From positions 1-5,801 of the forward strand of contig JAIRNM010000132.1 of the NCBI GenBank assembly GCA_031258055.1: DNA of 5,801 bases. Direction: 5' to 3'. Below are positions 1 through 5,801 of this stretch, in pieces. The notes below the pieces were generated by a model. The model had not been told where the DNA came from. It was given only the letters and a program-made list of their open reading frames with translations, and did no database searches. Made by a program: the position numbers and the translations under genes. Every line of letters starts with the position of its first letter. Within the stretch, counting starts at the first letter, position 1. The stretch comes from Bifidobacteriaceae bacterium (GTDB lineage Bacteria > Actinomycetota > Actinomycetes > Actinomycetales > WQXJ01).

Positions 1-1474
1 CGCTGCGCAACGGATAGGTCCGTTTCGAGGCCAACGGCAAGACCCGGGCGGGCAAGACACGTGGCCCCGCCACCACGACAGCATGCCCCTCCACATCAAT
101 GCCGCGCCGTCCCGCCCGGCCCGTCAACTGGGTGTACTCCCCCGGTGTTAGATCGGTGTGGCTGGCGCCGTCCCATTTGTCCAACCGGTCTATCACCACA
201 GTGCGGGCTGGCATGTTGATTCCCAGCGCCAGCGTTTCCGTTGCGAACACCACTTTCAACAAACCGGCCTGGAACAACTCCTCGACCGCTTCTTTGAACA
301 ACGGAAGCATGCCAGCGTGATGGGGCGCGAAACCGGCCGCCGCCTGCTCCAGGAAATGGGAAAACCCAACTACCGCTAAGTCGGCTGGTGCCAAAGCCAA
401 GGCTCGGCGCTCCAAGACTCGACGAATCCTCTTCGATTCGGCGGGCGTTGTCAACACCAAGCCAGAAGCGAAACATTGCTCTGCCGCCGCTTCGCAACCG
501 GCGCGCGAGAAAACGAAATAGATGGCGGGCAGCAGACCCTCCCGATCCAAGGTTTGGGTCACGGCGAACCGAGGCAAAGTACGCAAGCCTCCCGGTCCGG
601 GGCGATGCCGTTCGCCGCGCCCAGCGCCCCTTCCAGCCCGCGCCGAGTTCCGGGCGGCGCGCCCCGCGCTGCGGACACCGATCAAGGCGAGGCGCGGGTT
701 GAGGCTGGTCGAGGGCCGCCCCGAGGCAGTTGGCGCGTATAAGTCCATCAACCCTTCGGCTGTCAGCACATGCTGCCACAGCGGCACAGGCCGCACGTCG
801 GAAACAACCACCCGAACGGTCCCGCGCACCAGTGCCAGCCACTCACCGAACTCCTCAGCGTTCGAGACAGTAGCCGAAAGCGCCACCACTGTCACCGCCT
901 GAGGTAGCTGGATCAGCACTTCCTCCCAGACCGGTCCTCGGAAGCGATCAGCCAGGTAGTGGACCTCGTCGAGAACCACGAGGTCCAGGCCGACCAGAGC
1001 CGAAGCGTCAGCGTAGAGCATGTTGCGCAGCACTTCTGTCGTCATCACCACTACCGGCGCGTCCGGACGGATCGACTGGTCGCCGGTCAACAGGCCAACC
1101 TGCCCGCTGCCGTAACGCTCAGACAACTCCCTGAACTTCTGGTTCGACAGGGCTTTGATTGGCGTTGTGTAAAAGGCGCGCCGCTGCCCCGTCACCTGAC
1201 CGGCGGCGACGGCATCGGCCAGAGACCCTACCGCGGTATCCCGAGGGCCGAAAGCCCCGACACCCAAAGCTTGGTCGATGCCGAACAAAGCGACAGCCGT
1301 CTTGCCCGCCCCGGTCGGTGCGGCCACCAAGACGGACTCCCCCGCCAGCAACGCTTCGCAGGCCTGACGCTGATAGGTGTCCAACTCAAAACCCAGGCCG
1401 ACGGCGAAACGGTCGATCGGCGCCTGCTTCTGACGGGCTCGAAAAGCGGCGTAGGCCTCAGCGGCTGAACTCAC
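1..1474 (-). CDS. helY: HelY-type Ski2-like DEVH-box RNA helicase, N-terminal 491 residues (runs off left edge)
   Basis: ATP-dependent superfamily 2 helicase of the Ski2/Mtr4 group, expected to unwind RNA in the cytoplasm; its precise bacterial role is poorly known. The frame is open from GTG at 1474 to the edge. Visible motifs in order: Q-motif-like F23 and Y34-Q35; Walker A APTGAGKT at 52-59; motif Ia TTPIKALSNQK at 103-113; TGD at 130-132; TTEVLRNMLY at 145-154; DEVH at 169-172; SAT at 200-202; FSRAGC at 322-327; APHHAGM at 383-389; ATETLALGINMPAR at 411-424; motif VI QLTGRAGRRGID at 449-460. The fragment ends just after the second RecA-like domain; the usual length is about 900 residues, so roughly the C-terminal half is outside. 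About 24 extra residues (73-96) lie between motifs I and Ia compared with mycobacterial HelY as I recall it. The start overlaps the kinase stop by 4 bases, which points to coupled translation in the pafBC operon. Family assignment is very secure. Confidence 0.95.
   Translation of the reverse strand, partial: MSSAAEAYAAFRARQKQAPIDRFAVGLGFELDTYQRQACEALLAGESVLVAAPTGAGKTAVALFGIDQALGVGAFGPRDTAVGSLADAVAAGQVTGQRRAFYTTPIKALSNQKFRELSERYGSGQVGLLTGDQSIRPDAPVVVMTTEVLRNMLYADASALVGLDLVVLDEVHYLADRFRGPVWEEVLIQLPQAVTVVALSATVSNAEEFGEWLALVRGTVRVVVSDVRPVPLWQHVLTAEGLMDLYAPTASGRPSTSLNPRLALIGVRSAGRAARNSARAGRGAGRGERHRPGPGGLRTLPRFAVTQTLDREGLLPAIYFVFSRAGCEAAAEQCFASGLVLTTPAESKRIRRVLERRALALAPADLAVVGFSHFLEQAAAGFAPHHAGMLPLFKEAVEELFQAGLLKVVFATETLALGINMPARTVVIDRLDKWDGASHTDLTPGEYTQLTGRAGRRGIDVEGHAVVVAGPRVLPARVLPLASKRTYPLRS
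1471..1474 (-). promoter_or_regulatory. GTGA stop/start overlap coupling the lipid kinase to helY
   Basis: On the minus strand the helY start GTG (1474-1472) shares bases with the kinase stop TGA (1473-1471). No strong Shine-Dalgarno sequence precedes it; the upstream bases are GCGGGCTGGCG. This arrangement is typical of termination-reinitiation coupling and fixes both the kinase end and the helY start. Confidence 0.8.
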
Positions 1475-2397
1475 CGCCAGCCCGCTAGCACTCGCAACGC
1501 CCCGGGTACGCAGCGGCATTGGAGCGGCAGCGGACCGACCCGTTCGCCATCGGTGTGAGCATCCGGAGGCGTGGCGCCTAGGTCGGGGCGGGGTTTGACA
1601 GTCACTTCGCGCCCGCGCAGAACCGTCACCGCCGGATGGCTAATGTGAGTGCCGCGATAGACCCGGGGAAATACTGTTATCAGCGTGGCGGTGGAGACCG
1701 GGCCAGCGATCACCACGTCAAGTTGTCCGTCGTCGATGGAGGCGTCCGGCGCTATACGCATCCCGCCGCCAATGTCTGAGCCGTTCGCCACTGCCACCAA
1801 AGCGGCGGCGGATTGCCAAGCCAACTCACCGTCAATGTCGATCTCGAAGCCATAGGGCTTGTAGTGGGACAGTTCCTTGAACAAAGCCCGCACATAGACC
1901 GACTCACCGCGAGGCCATTTCAACACGTTGGCCCGGGCGTTGACAGCGGCGTCGAACCCAGCCGAAAGCACACCGGCGTACCATTCCGACATTGAGTGGC
2001 TTGTGTCCGTGACCAGGACCGCGTCGATTACACGCGGTCCGTATTCGAGGCCCTCTTCGATCACCCGCACGGCCGCGTCGAGATCATGGCGCGGAACGCC
2101 CAGAACGCGGGCCACGTCGTTGCCGGTGCCAAGGGGGATTATGCCGAGCGGCAAAGTGGTTCCGGCCACCACGTTGACCCCCAAGTGGGTCATGCCGTCG
2201 CCGCCGCCGACGATCAAGGCATCCAGCCCGTCCACCACCGCTTGACGGATTGACTTGCGGGCGGTGGCCAAGTCCTCAGCGCTAAGGTCCACCACTTCGT
2301 GGCCCCGCGCCTTCAAGAGTTCGGCGGCACGGATACCTTGATTCTGGGCTTTGCCTTTACCGGCCGTCGGGTTCACCACTACCCCAAGTACGGCCAT
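1471..2397 (-). CDS. Diacylglycerol kinase catalytic-domain (DagK/YegS-type) lipid kinase, 308 aa
   Basis: Soluble or membrane-associated lipid kinase of the DagK/DgkB/YegS/sphingosine kinase superfamily. It probably transfers phosphate from ATP to diacylglycerol to make phosphatidic acid; the true substrate cannot be read from sequence. Hallmarks: NPTAGKGKA at residues 9-17, the nucleotide-binding GGGDGM at 64-69, PLGTGNDVAR at 88-97, GGGMRIAPDASIDDGQLDVV at 210-229, and a C-terminal DGE at 283-285 followed by GPLPL. The length, about 300 residues, is normal for the family. The ATG at 2397 is chosen because the NPTAGKG strand begins right after it and GGAG lies 7 bases upstream. The frame is open for 70 more codons, but that extension lies inside the membrane-protein gene and looks nothing like the family. 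It starts 1 base after the upstream gene's stop and overlaps helY by 4 bases. A dagK-like name would fit, but the symbol is not certain. Confidence 0.93.
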   Translation of the reverse strand: MAVLGVVVNPTAGKGKAQNQGIRAAELLKARGHEVVDLSAEDLATARKSIRQAVVDGLDALIVGGGDGMTHLGVNVVAGTTLPLGIIPLGTGNDVARVLGVPRHDLDAAVRVIEEGLEYGPRVIDAVLVTDTSHSMSEWYAGVLSAGFDAAVNARANVLKWPRGESVYVRALFKELSHYKPYGFEIDIDGELAWQSAAALVAVANGSDIGGGMRIAPDASIDDGQLDVVIAGPVSTATLITVFPRVYRGTHISHPAVTVLRGREVTVKPRPDLGATPPDAHTDGERVGPLPLQCRCVPGALRVLAGWR

Positions 2398-2398
2398 A

Positions 2399-2722
2399 TC
2401 ATTTCTCCGCTTCTGCGTACCCGGCGAGCACTGCCCAGCGGTCGTAAGCGGCCTGATGACGTTCGCGCCGCCGCCGTCGGCGCGCCCCGATACGCTCCGC
2501 TCGCGCGCTAAAACGCGTCGCCAAATCCTCCGCGCTGGCGAAAATCGCCACTTCAGGGATTGGGGAGGGTGTCGCGGCTGGCGCAAGACGGGTGGTCGCC
2601 AGTTCACTGGCAGCCCCGAACGCCTCCATTAGTTCTTTGAACTGACGCCAAAGCCAGCGCAGACCAAAGAACACGCCAACGAGCCACCCGAGGATCAGGC
2701 CGGTCCATATCCAAAACCACAC
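2399..2722 (-). CDS. Small single-pass membrane protein of unknown function, 107 aa
   Basis: I do not recognise a named family. The N-terminus is an aromatic-rich hydrophobic segment (about residues 2-25, with W2, W4, W6, W13, W23 and W25) that should span the membrane once. R22, R26 and K29 flank its C-terminal end, so by the positive-inside rule the rest is probably cytoplasmic. A Pro/Ala-rich stretch (48-57, APAATPSPIP) links to a C-terminal charged helix with six consecutive arginines (81-86), then ERH and the AAYDRW motif (91-96). The layout recalls the short uncharacterised proteins found beside pafBC in other actinobacteria. It is not a TatA: it lacks the short membrane helix plus FG hinge and amphipathic helix of that family. 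The start is GTG at 2722, 11 bases after the pafBC stop, with only a weak TTGGG-like site before it. It ends 1 base before the kinase ATG, so it is a solid operon member. Confidence 0.8.
   Translation of the reverse strand: MWFWIWTGLILGWLVGVFFGLRWLWRQFKELMEAFGAASELATTRLAPAATPSPIPEVAIFASAEDLATRFSARAERIGARRRRRRERHQAAYDRWAVLAGYAEAEK
2405..2408 (-). promoter_or_regulatory. Ribosome binding site for the lipid kinase
   Basis: GGAG on the minus strand, 7 bases before ATG at 2397, inside the last codons of the upstream gene. It decides the kinase start against the longer in-frame extension reaching to 2607. Confidence 0.7.
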
Positions 2723-2733
2723 GGACCCAAAGC

Positions 2734-4707
2734 TTAGTGCTTACTTGCCGACTGGGCGCGGACTACCGCGGTTGGTGTTGGGTTTACAGACAAGTCATTA
2801 CGCAAGTAAGTGACGGATTGCCGCTTGGCCGCTTCAACGATTCGTTCGCGTACTGCCGCTGGCTGAAGGACCTCAATGGCGCCGCCAGCGCCCAGAGCCA
2901 TCGCTGTGATCCAGTCTGGGTTCACCACACCCAATTTGACTTGGAGGGATCCGCCGGGCAGGGGCAGCGGTGGCGCCAGCGTCTCCAGTTCTTCCGCCCG
3001 CCAGCGCTCACTCGGCGCGAAGATGGCGTCTACCACCAGTTCGGCCCGGGCCGACCATCCAGCCCGGCGCGGGCGGTAGGGATGCGATTCAGCTTGGCCG
3101 GTCCGGTCAAGTTCAGCTATCCGGTCCAACCGGAAATGCCGTTCCGCTTGCGCGTCGAGGTCCCAAGCCGCGACCAACCAATGATCGCCGCTGGAGTACA
3201 CCTCCAGCGGATCGGCCCGGCGCCTGGTTTCCACGCCCTGCTGGTTGGTGTAGCGGAAAGCCAACCGCTGTCCTAGCCCAATCGCCTCACGCAAACCCTC
3301 CAAGACGGGACCGCCCTGGGGCAAAGCGAAATCGACTCCGCTGACCGGCCCCAGCGCCGCTTCCAGTTTGGCCCGAGCGCTGGCTGCCGCCGTCGCCTCG
3401 CTCAGACCGTCCGCACTCTCAATTGAACGCAGCGCCGCGATCAAACTGATCGCCTCAATCGCGGACAGCCGGACCGGTCGGTCCAAACCTTGCGAGTCAA
3501 CTAAGGCGACCCATGATTCATCATCTGACCAGGAGAAGTCCAGGAGATCGCCGCCCGCCGCGGAACGGCCCACATCCGTCCAGAGGCGGAAAAGGTCATC
3601 ATGGGCCTCCTTGACGCTGACCTGGAAACGGCGGGCCAGGTCGGCCAGCGGCACGCTGCCCCGGTCTGCCAGATAGGAGACCATCGAGACCAGGCGGGCA
3701 GCGCGGGCAGCGGCGTCCTCCTTCGGAGCGCGCCGCACGGGCCGGACGGCGCGCCGGTACGGCGAAGGTTCGGCACCGACTCCCGTGTGGGCGGCGGCCG
3801 CGCCGCGCCAACGCTCAATGACTGCCTCCCGCACAGTTGCGGGCTCAAGCACTTCGACGGCACCAGCCCAAGCCGCCAAGTCGAAGACGGAGGCACCCGA
3901 TAGGCGCCAAATCGGGCGGTCGGCGTCCGCCACCGGCTCGGCTCCTTGAAGCGCCAACAAGCGTTCGGCCGCCTCGTTGGCGACAACCAACACGGGGCCC
4001 GGCTCGTCGCGGTCCAAAGCGCTGGCCAGCCGGGCCGCTGCCAACTGCGGAGCCGGAGGGGTGAAGGCCTCCGCTTCCCCAACAAGCTCAACCACGCCCA
4101 AGACTCGCCGCAGCGAGAACACCCGCTCGGCTCCGCGGTCCGAGTCGAACCCGAGCAAATACCAAGAACCGCCCCGTTTGCCGAGCCGCCAAGGTTCGAC
4201 TAAGCGTCTGGCCACTTCCCCGGTCGAACCAGTGACGTAGTCGAAGGCGATCCGCCGCCGCTCAGCCATGGCGCTAAGAATCTCGCTGGCCCCGGCTGCT
4301 GGCGCGTACAGGGCGGTGTTCAGCCCGTCCGTCGGGTCCACAATCCCATCTGGGTCATCGTCATCGGTCAGCGGCGCCAGCTTGGTCATGGCTCCACGCG
4401 CCGCCCATTCGATTTCGGTGCCGCGCCAAGCCCCCAAAGCGAGCGAAATGGCAGCGTGTTCCGTGTGGCTGAAATGAAGCGGCCCCATGGCGTAGCCTTC
4501 GGCGCTGAGCCGGTAATGGCCCCGGTCAGATTCCTCCAGGGTGACGCCCAGAACCGACCGCAAGGCGGCCTTGTCGCGTTCAAAAGCCCGCTCGTTGGCG
4601 GTGCCAACCATGTCCATGAGTTGTTCGCGTGAGAGGCCGCGGCGGTGCACCATCAAGGCAATAATCATGTTCAACAGCCGAGTGGCCGCCTGATCGACTG
4701 CGCTCAC
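2734..4707 (-). CDS. pafBC: Fused PafBC DNA-damage response transcriptional activator, 657 aa
   Basis: A single-chain fusion of PafB and PafC, the WYL-domain regulators that activate the LexA-independent DNA damage response (including recA) in mycobacteria. Domains in order: winged HTH about 8-70 (AFERDKAALR at 41-50); WYL domain 1 about 142-210 with literal W182-Y183-L184 and FSLRR at 197-201; WCX domain 1 about 235-303; Arg/Pro-rich linker 310-335; second winged HTH about 333-395 (PLADLARRFQVSVKEAHDDL, 353-372); WYL domain 2 about 470-535, where the motif reads W510-L511-V512 and ends FRLDRI at 525-530; WCX domain 2 about 553-640. The length matches two complete halves, and the frame is unbroken. 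The start is GTG at 4707: an in-frame TAG lies directly before it, so nothing earlier is possible. There is no Shine-Dalgarno, so the mRNA is probably leaderless. It heads the operon to helY, as in mycobacterial pafBC-tatAC-helY loci. Confidence 0.95.
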   Translation of the reverse strand: MSAVDQAATRLLNMIIALMVHRRGLSREQLMDMVGTANERAFERDKAALRSVLGVTLEESDRGHYRLSAEGYAMGPLHFSHTEHAAISLALGAWRGTEIEWAARGAMTKLAPLTDDDDPDGIVDPTDGLNTALYAPAAGASEILSAMAERRRIAFDYVTGSTGEVARRLVEPWRLGKRGGSWYLLGFDSDRGAERVFSLRRVLGVVELVGEAEAFTPPAPQLAAARLASALDRDEPGPVLVVANEAAERLLALQGAEPVADADRPIWRLSGASVFDLAAWAGAVEVLEPATVREAVIERWRGAAAAHTGVGAEPSPYRRAVRPVRRAPKEDAAARAARLVSMVSYLADRGSVPLADLARRFQVSVKEAHDDLFRLWTDVGRSAAGGDLLDFSWSDDESWVALVDSQGLDRPVRLSAIEAISLIAALRSIESADGLSEATAAASARAKLEAALGPVSGVDFALPQGGPVLEGLREAIGLGQRLAFRYTNQQGVETRRRADPLEVYSSGDHWLVAAWDLDAQAERHFRLDRIAELDRTGQAESHPYRPRRAGWSARAELVVDAIFAPSERWRAEELETLAPPLPLPGGSLQVKLGVVNPDWITAMALGAGGAIEVLQPAAVRERIVEAAKRQSVTYLRNDLSVNPTPTAVVRAQSASKH

Positions 4708-4713
4708 CTATCA

Positions 4714-4719
4714 AACGTA
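4714..4719 (-). promoter_or_regulatory. pafBC: Candidate -10 element for the leaderless pafBC operon
   Basis: Minus strand TACGTT fits the actinobacterial TANNNT -10 pattern and lies 6 bases before the pafBC GTG, the spacing expected if transcription starts at the start codon. There is no Shine-Dalgarno in the 25-base gap. No convincing -35 is seen; with 17-base spacing the hexamer would be AAGCAA, inside the divergent gene. Inferred from pattern and spacing only. Confidence 0.55.
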
Positions 4720-4725
4720 TAACGT
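4718..4725 (+). promoter_or_regulatory. Candidate -10 element for the DUF3866 gene
   Basis: Plus strand TATAACGT contains two overlapping hexamers: TAACGT (4720-4725), which fits TANNNT and ends 7 bases before the GTG at 4733, and TATAAC (4718-4723). A weak -35-like TCGACT (4694-4699) lies 18 bases before TATAAC, inside pafBC. No Shine-Dalgarno precedes the GTG, so a leaderless transcript is likely. Confidence 0.5.
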
Positions 4726-4732
4726 TGACCGC

Positions 4733-5801
4733 GTGGTTGCTTCGATTCAGTGGGCGCGCGGCGTAGTTGTGGCAGTGATCACCACCCGGCCGGGGCTCCA
4801 GGAGTTGGACTGTCAGCTAGCCGACGGTTCGCTGATCGCAGCGATCGCTTACACCGATTTGGTTGGCACCCTCACCGACGGGGACGAGGTTTGGCTCAAC
4901 CTCCAAGCCTTGACCTTAGGCTTGGGCACCGGCGGTTTCGCCTTCGTTGTCTCCCCCGCCGCCTTGCCGCACGCCGTCGGCGACGGGCTCACCGGTGCAG
5001 ACCAAGCAGACAAGGAAGCTGAGGCCCAAGCGCGGAATCCTAGGCCAGTGCCCGCTGTCGCCTGTCCCGACATCGGCACAGACAGCGGCTATCTGGTGAA
5101 AGCCCGGTACACACCTCTGCAGGTGGTCGCCCGCGGCGTCGATTCGCCCCATTCGCCCTACCACGACACCTTGGCTAAAGCCGAATCGTTGGAGGGTATG
5201 CCAGTCGTTGTGGCGGACTTGCATTCGTCGCTGCCAGCCATTTGCGCCGCCATTTCGCACGATGCCGTCGCCGCTGCCGCCACCCCGCCTCGCCTTGCCT
5301 ACATCATGACCGATGGCGCCGCCCTCCCGATTGCCTTCTCCCGAACGGTCGCCCGCCTTGTCGCCGACGGTACTCTAAGCACCACTATTACCGCTGGTCA
5401 AGCCTATGGCGGTGACTTAGAAGCAGTGTCTGTGCAGTCGGCTTTGTTGGCCGCCAAACACGTCGCCCAGGCCGACATAGCGATCTGCGTCCAAGGACCC
5501 GGCAACCTTGGCTCCGACACGCCGTGGGGCTTCTCCGGTTTGGCCGTGGGCGATGTGATCAACGCCATTTCCGTTCTCAGCGGCCGAGCCGTCGGCTGCT
5601 TGCGCGTCTCCGGCGCTGACCTAAGACCACGCCATCGCGGTCTTTCCCATCACTCCTTGACCGCTTACGGGAGGGTGGCGTTAGCCAGCGCCGATCTGGC
5701 CCTCCCCCAGTTCAGCGGTAAACTAGCCGAGTTAGGGCGGGCGGTCGAGGAAGCCGCCCGCCCTTTAACACAGCGCCATCACCTGGTTCCCGTGTCGCTG
5801 G
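4733..5801 (+). CDS. DUF3866 family protein, N-terminal 356 residues (runs off right edge)
   Basis: Conserved protein of unknown function, recognised from family-like segments: GLGTGG in the N-terminal part; VKARYTPLQ at 122-130; ADLHSSLP at 161-168 (H164); YIMTDGAALP at 190-199; VQGPGNLGSDTPWGFSG at 253-269; and RHRGLSHHSLTAYGRV from 300. Many histidines, acidic residues and glycine loops look like an active or metal-binding site, but no catalytic activity is established that I know of. The region before VKARYTPLQ is rich in Ala, Asp, Glu and Gln (ADQADKEAEAQA) and may be a lineage-specific insertion. The start is GTG at 4733: the nearest in-frame stop upstream is TGA at 4691-4693 and no other start codon lies between, and the IQWARG opening fits the family's usual N-terminus. 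It seems to lack a signal peptide and membrane helices, so is probably cytoplasmic. The gene is divergent from pafBC across 25 bases. Perhaps 30-50 C-terminal residues lie outside. Confidence 0.9.
   Translation, partial: MVASIQWARGVVVAVITTRPGLQELDCQLADGSLIAAIAYTDLVGTLTDGDEVWLNLQALTLGLGTGGFAFVVSPAALPHAVGDGLTGADQADKEAEAQARNPRPVPAVACPDIGTDSGYLVKARYTPLQVVARGVDSPHSPYHDTLAKAESLEGMPVVVADLHSSLPAICAAISHDAVAAAATPPRLAYIMTDGAALPIAFSRTVARLVADGTLSTTITAGQAYGGDLEAVSVQSALLAAKHVAQADIAICVQGPGNLGSDTPWGFSGLAVGDVINAISVLSGRAVGCLRVSGADLRPRHRGLSHHSLTAYGRVALASADLALPQFSGKLAELGRAVEEAARPLTQRHHLVPVSL
5734..5764 (+). repeat. Perfect 11-bp GC-rich inverted repeat (hairpin) inside the DUF3866 gene
   Basis: Left arm AGGGCGGGCGG (5734-5744), 9-base loop (5745-5753), right arm CCGCCCGCCCT (5754-5764), followed by TTAACA. 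The RNA would form a very stable stem near codons 334-344. The U-tract is too short for a standard Rho-independent terminator, and it lies in coding sequence, so a role is unproven. Confidence 0.6.

Larger units (their letters stand above)
4714..4726. repeat. Short inverted repeat spanning both divergent -10 elements
   Basis: AACGT-ATA-ACGTT: two 5-base arms around a 3-base centre. It overlaps both candidate -10 hexamers. It may be an operator for a dimeric regulator, or simply follow from two similar -10 elements placed back to back. Confidence 0.45.

Noticed and set aside
96..842. Open frame of 248 codons on the minus strand
   Set aside because: It overlaps helY on the same strand in another frame. 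The helY frame carries all helicase motifs; this one is Arg/Gly-rich with no family features.
959..1468. Open frame of 169 codons on the plus strand, antisense to helY
   Set aside because: Antisense shadow of a motif-rich helicase gene, common in GC-rich DNA, with no recognisable product.
2398..2607. 70-residue N-terminal extension of the lipid kinase
   Set aside because: It overlaps the membrane-protein gene in a different frame, is unlike any kinase N-terminus, and the ATG at 2397 has a good ribosome binding site.
2399..2722. Reading the 107-residue protein as TatA because of its operon position
   Set aside because: Its length and single membrane helix are similar, but the hinge and amphipathic helix of TatA are absent and the tail has an Arg6 run.
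2737..3276. Open frame of 179 codons on the plus strand, antisense to pafBC
   Set aside because: It lies wholly opposite the second WYL and WCX domains of PafBC and shows no independent features or ribosome binding site.
3501..4091. Open frame of 196 codons on the minus strand within pafBC
   Set aside because: Same-strand alternative frame of pafBC with Arg/Ser/Pro-rich composition; the PafBC frame is unbroken through the region.
4703..4736. PafBC-dependent promoter motif (TTGTCRGTG, 8 bases, TANNNT) controlling pafBC or DUF3866
   Set aside because: Nine-mers placed 8 bases before each candidate -10 read CTCACCTAT (plus) and CCACGCGGT (minus), neither resembling the motif, so autoregulation through it is not supported.
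5734..5770. Rho-independent terminator
   Set aside because: The stem is strong, but only three T residues follow before AACA, and it sits inside an open coding frame.

Overview
The window comes from a GC-rich actinobacterium. It holds parts or all of five genes. The evidence is a fused PafBC regulator, a HelY-type Ski2-like helicase, an actinobacterial-style lipid kinase, frequent GTG starts, and start codons without a Shine-Dalgarno sequence. The fused PafBC resembles the natural fusion known from Arthrobacter, which suggests Micrococcales, Actinomycetales or relatives. I cannot name a genus.

Layout: two transcription units diverge from a 25-base gap (4708-4732). The minus-strand unit, in transcription order, is pafBC (4707 to 2734), a small one-helix membrane protein of unknown function (2722 to 2399), a diacylglycerol kinase family protein (2397 to 1471), and helY (1474 down past the left edge, so only the N-terminal 491 residues are present). 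The junctions are 11 bases, 1 base, and a 4-base GTGA overlap, so this is almost certainly one operon with coupled translation. The plus-strand unit is a DUF3866 family protein from 4733 past the right edge. No stretch over 300 bases lacks a gene. I see no RNA genes, mobile elements or CRISPR arrays, and no terminator between genes.

How the genes relate: PafBC is the activator of the LexA-independent DNA damage response in actinobacteria. In mycobacteria its genes are followed by tatA, tatC and helY. Here the same neighbourhood is kept, but the space between pafBC and helY holds a small membrane protein and a lipid kinase, with no Tat translocase gene. No pafA or proteasome gene lies directly upstream of pafBC; DUF3866 is there instead. 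The link between DNA-damage regulation, lipid phosphorylation and RNA helicase activity is one of gene order only; no shared pathway is shown by the sequence.

The most distinctive signal is the divergent control region. Both start codons appear leaderless, and their candidate -10 hexamers sit back to back, so RNA polymerase could probably not use both promoters at once. The rest is a conserved actinobacterial locus, and I do not see a new defence or mobile system in it.
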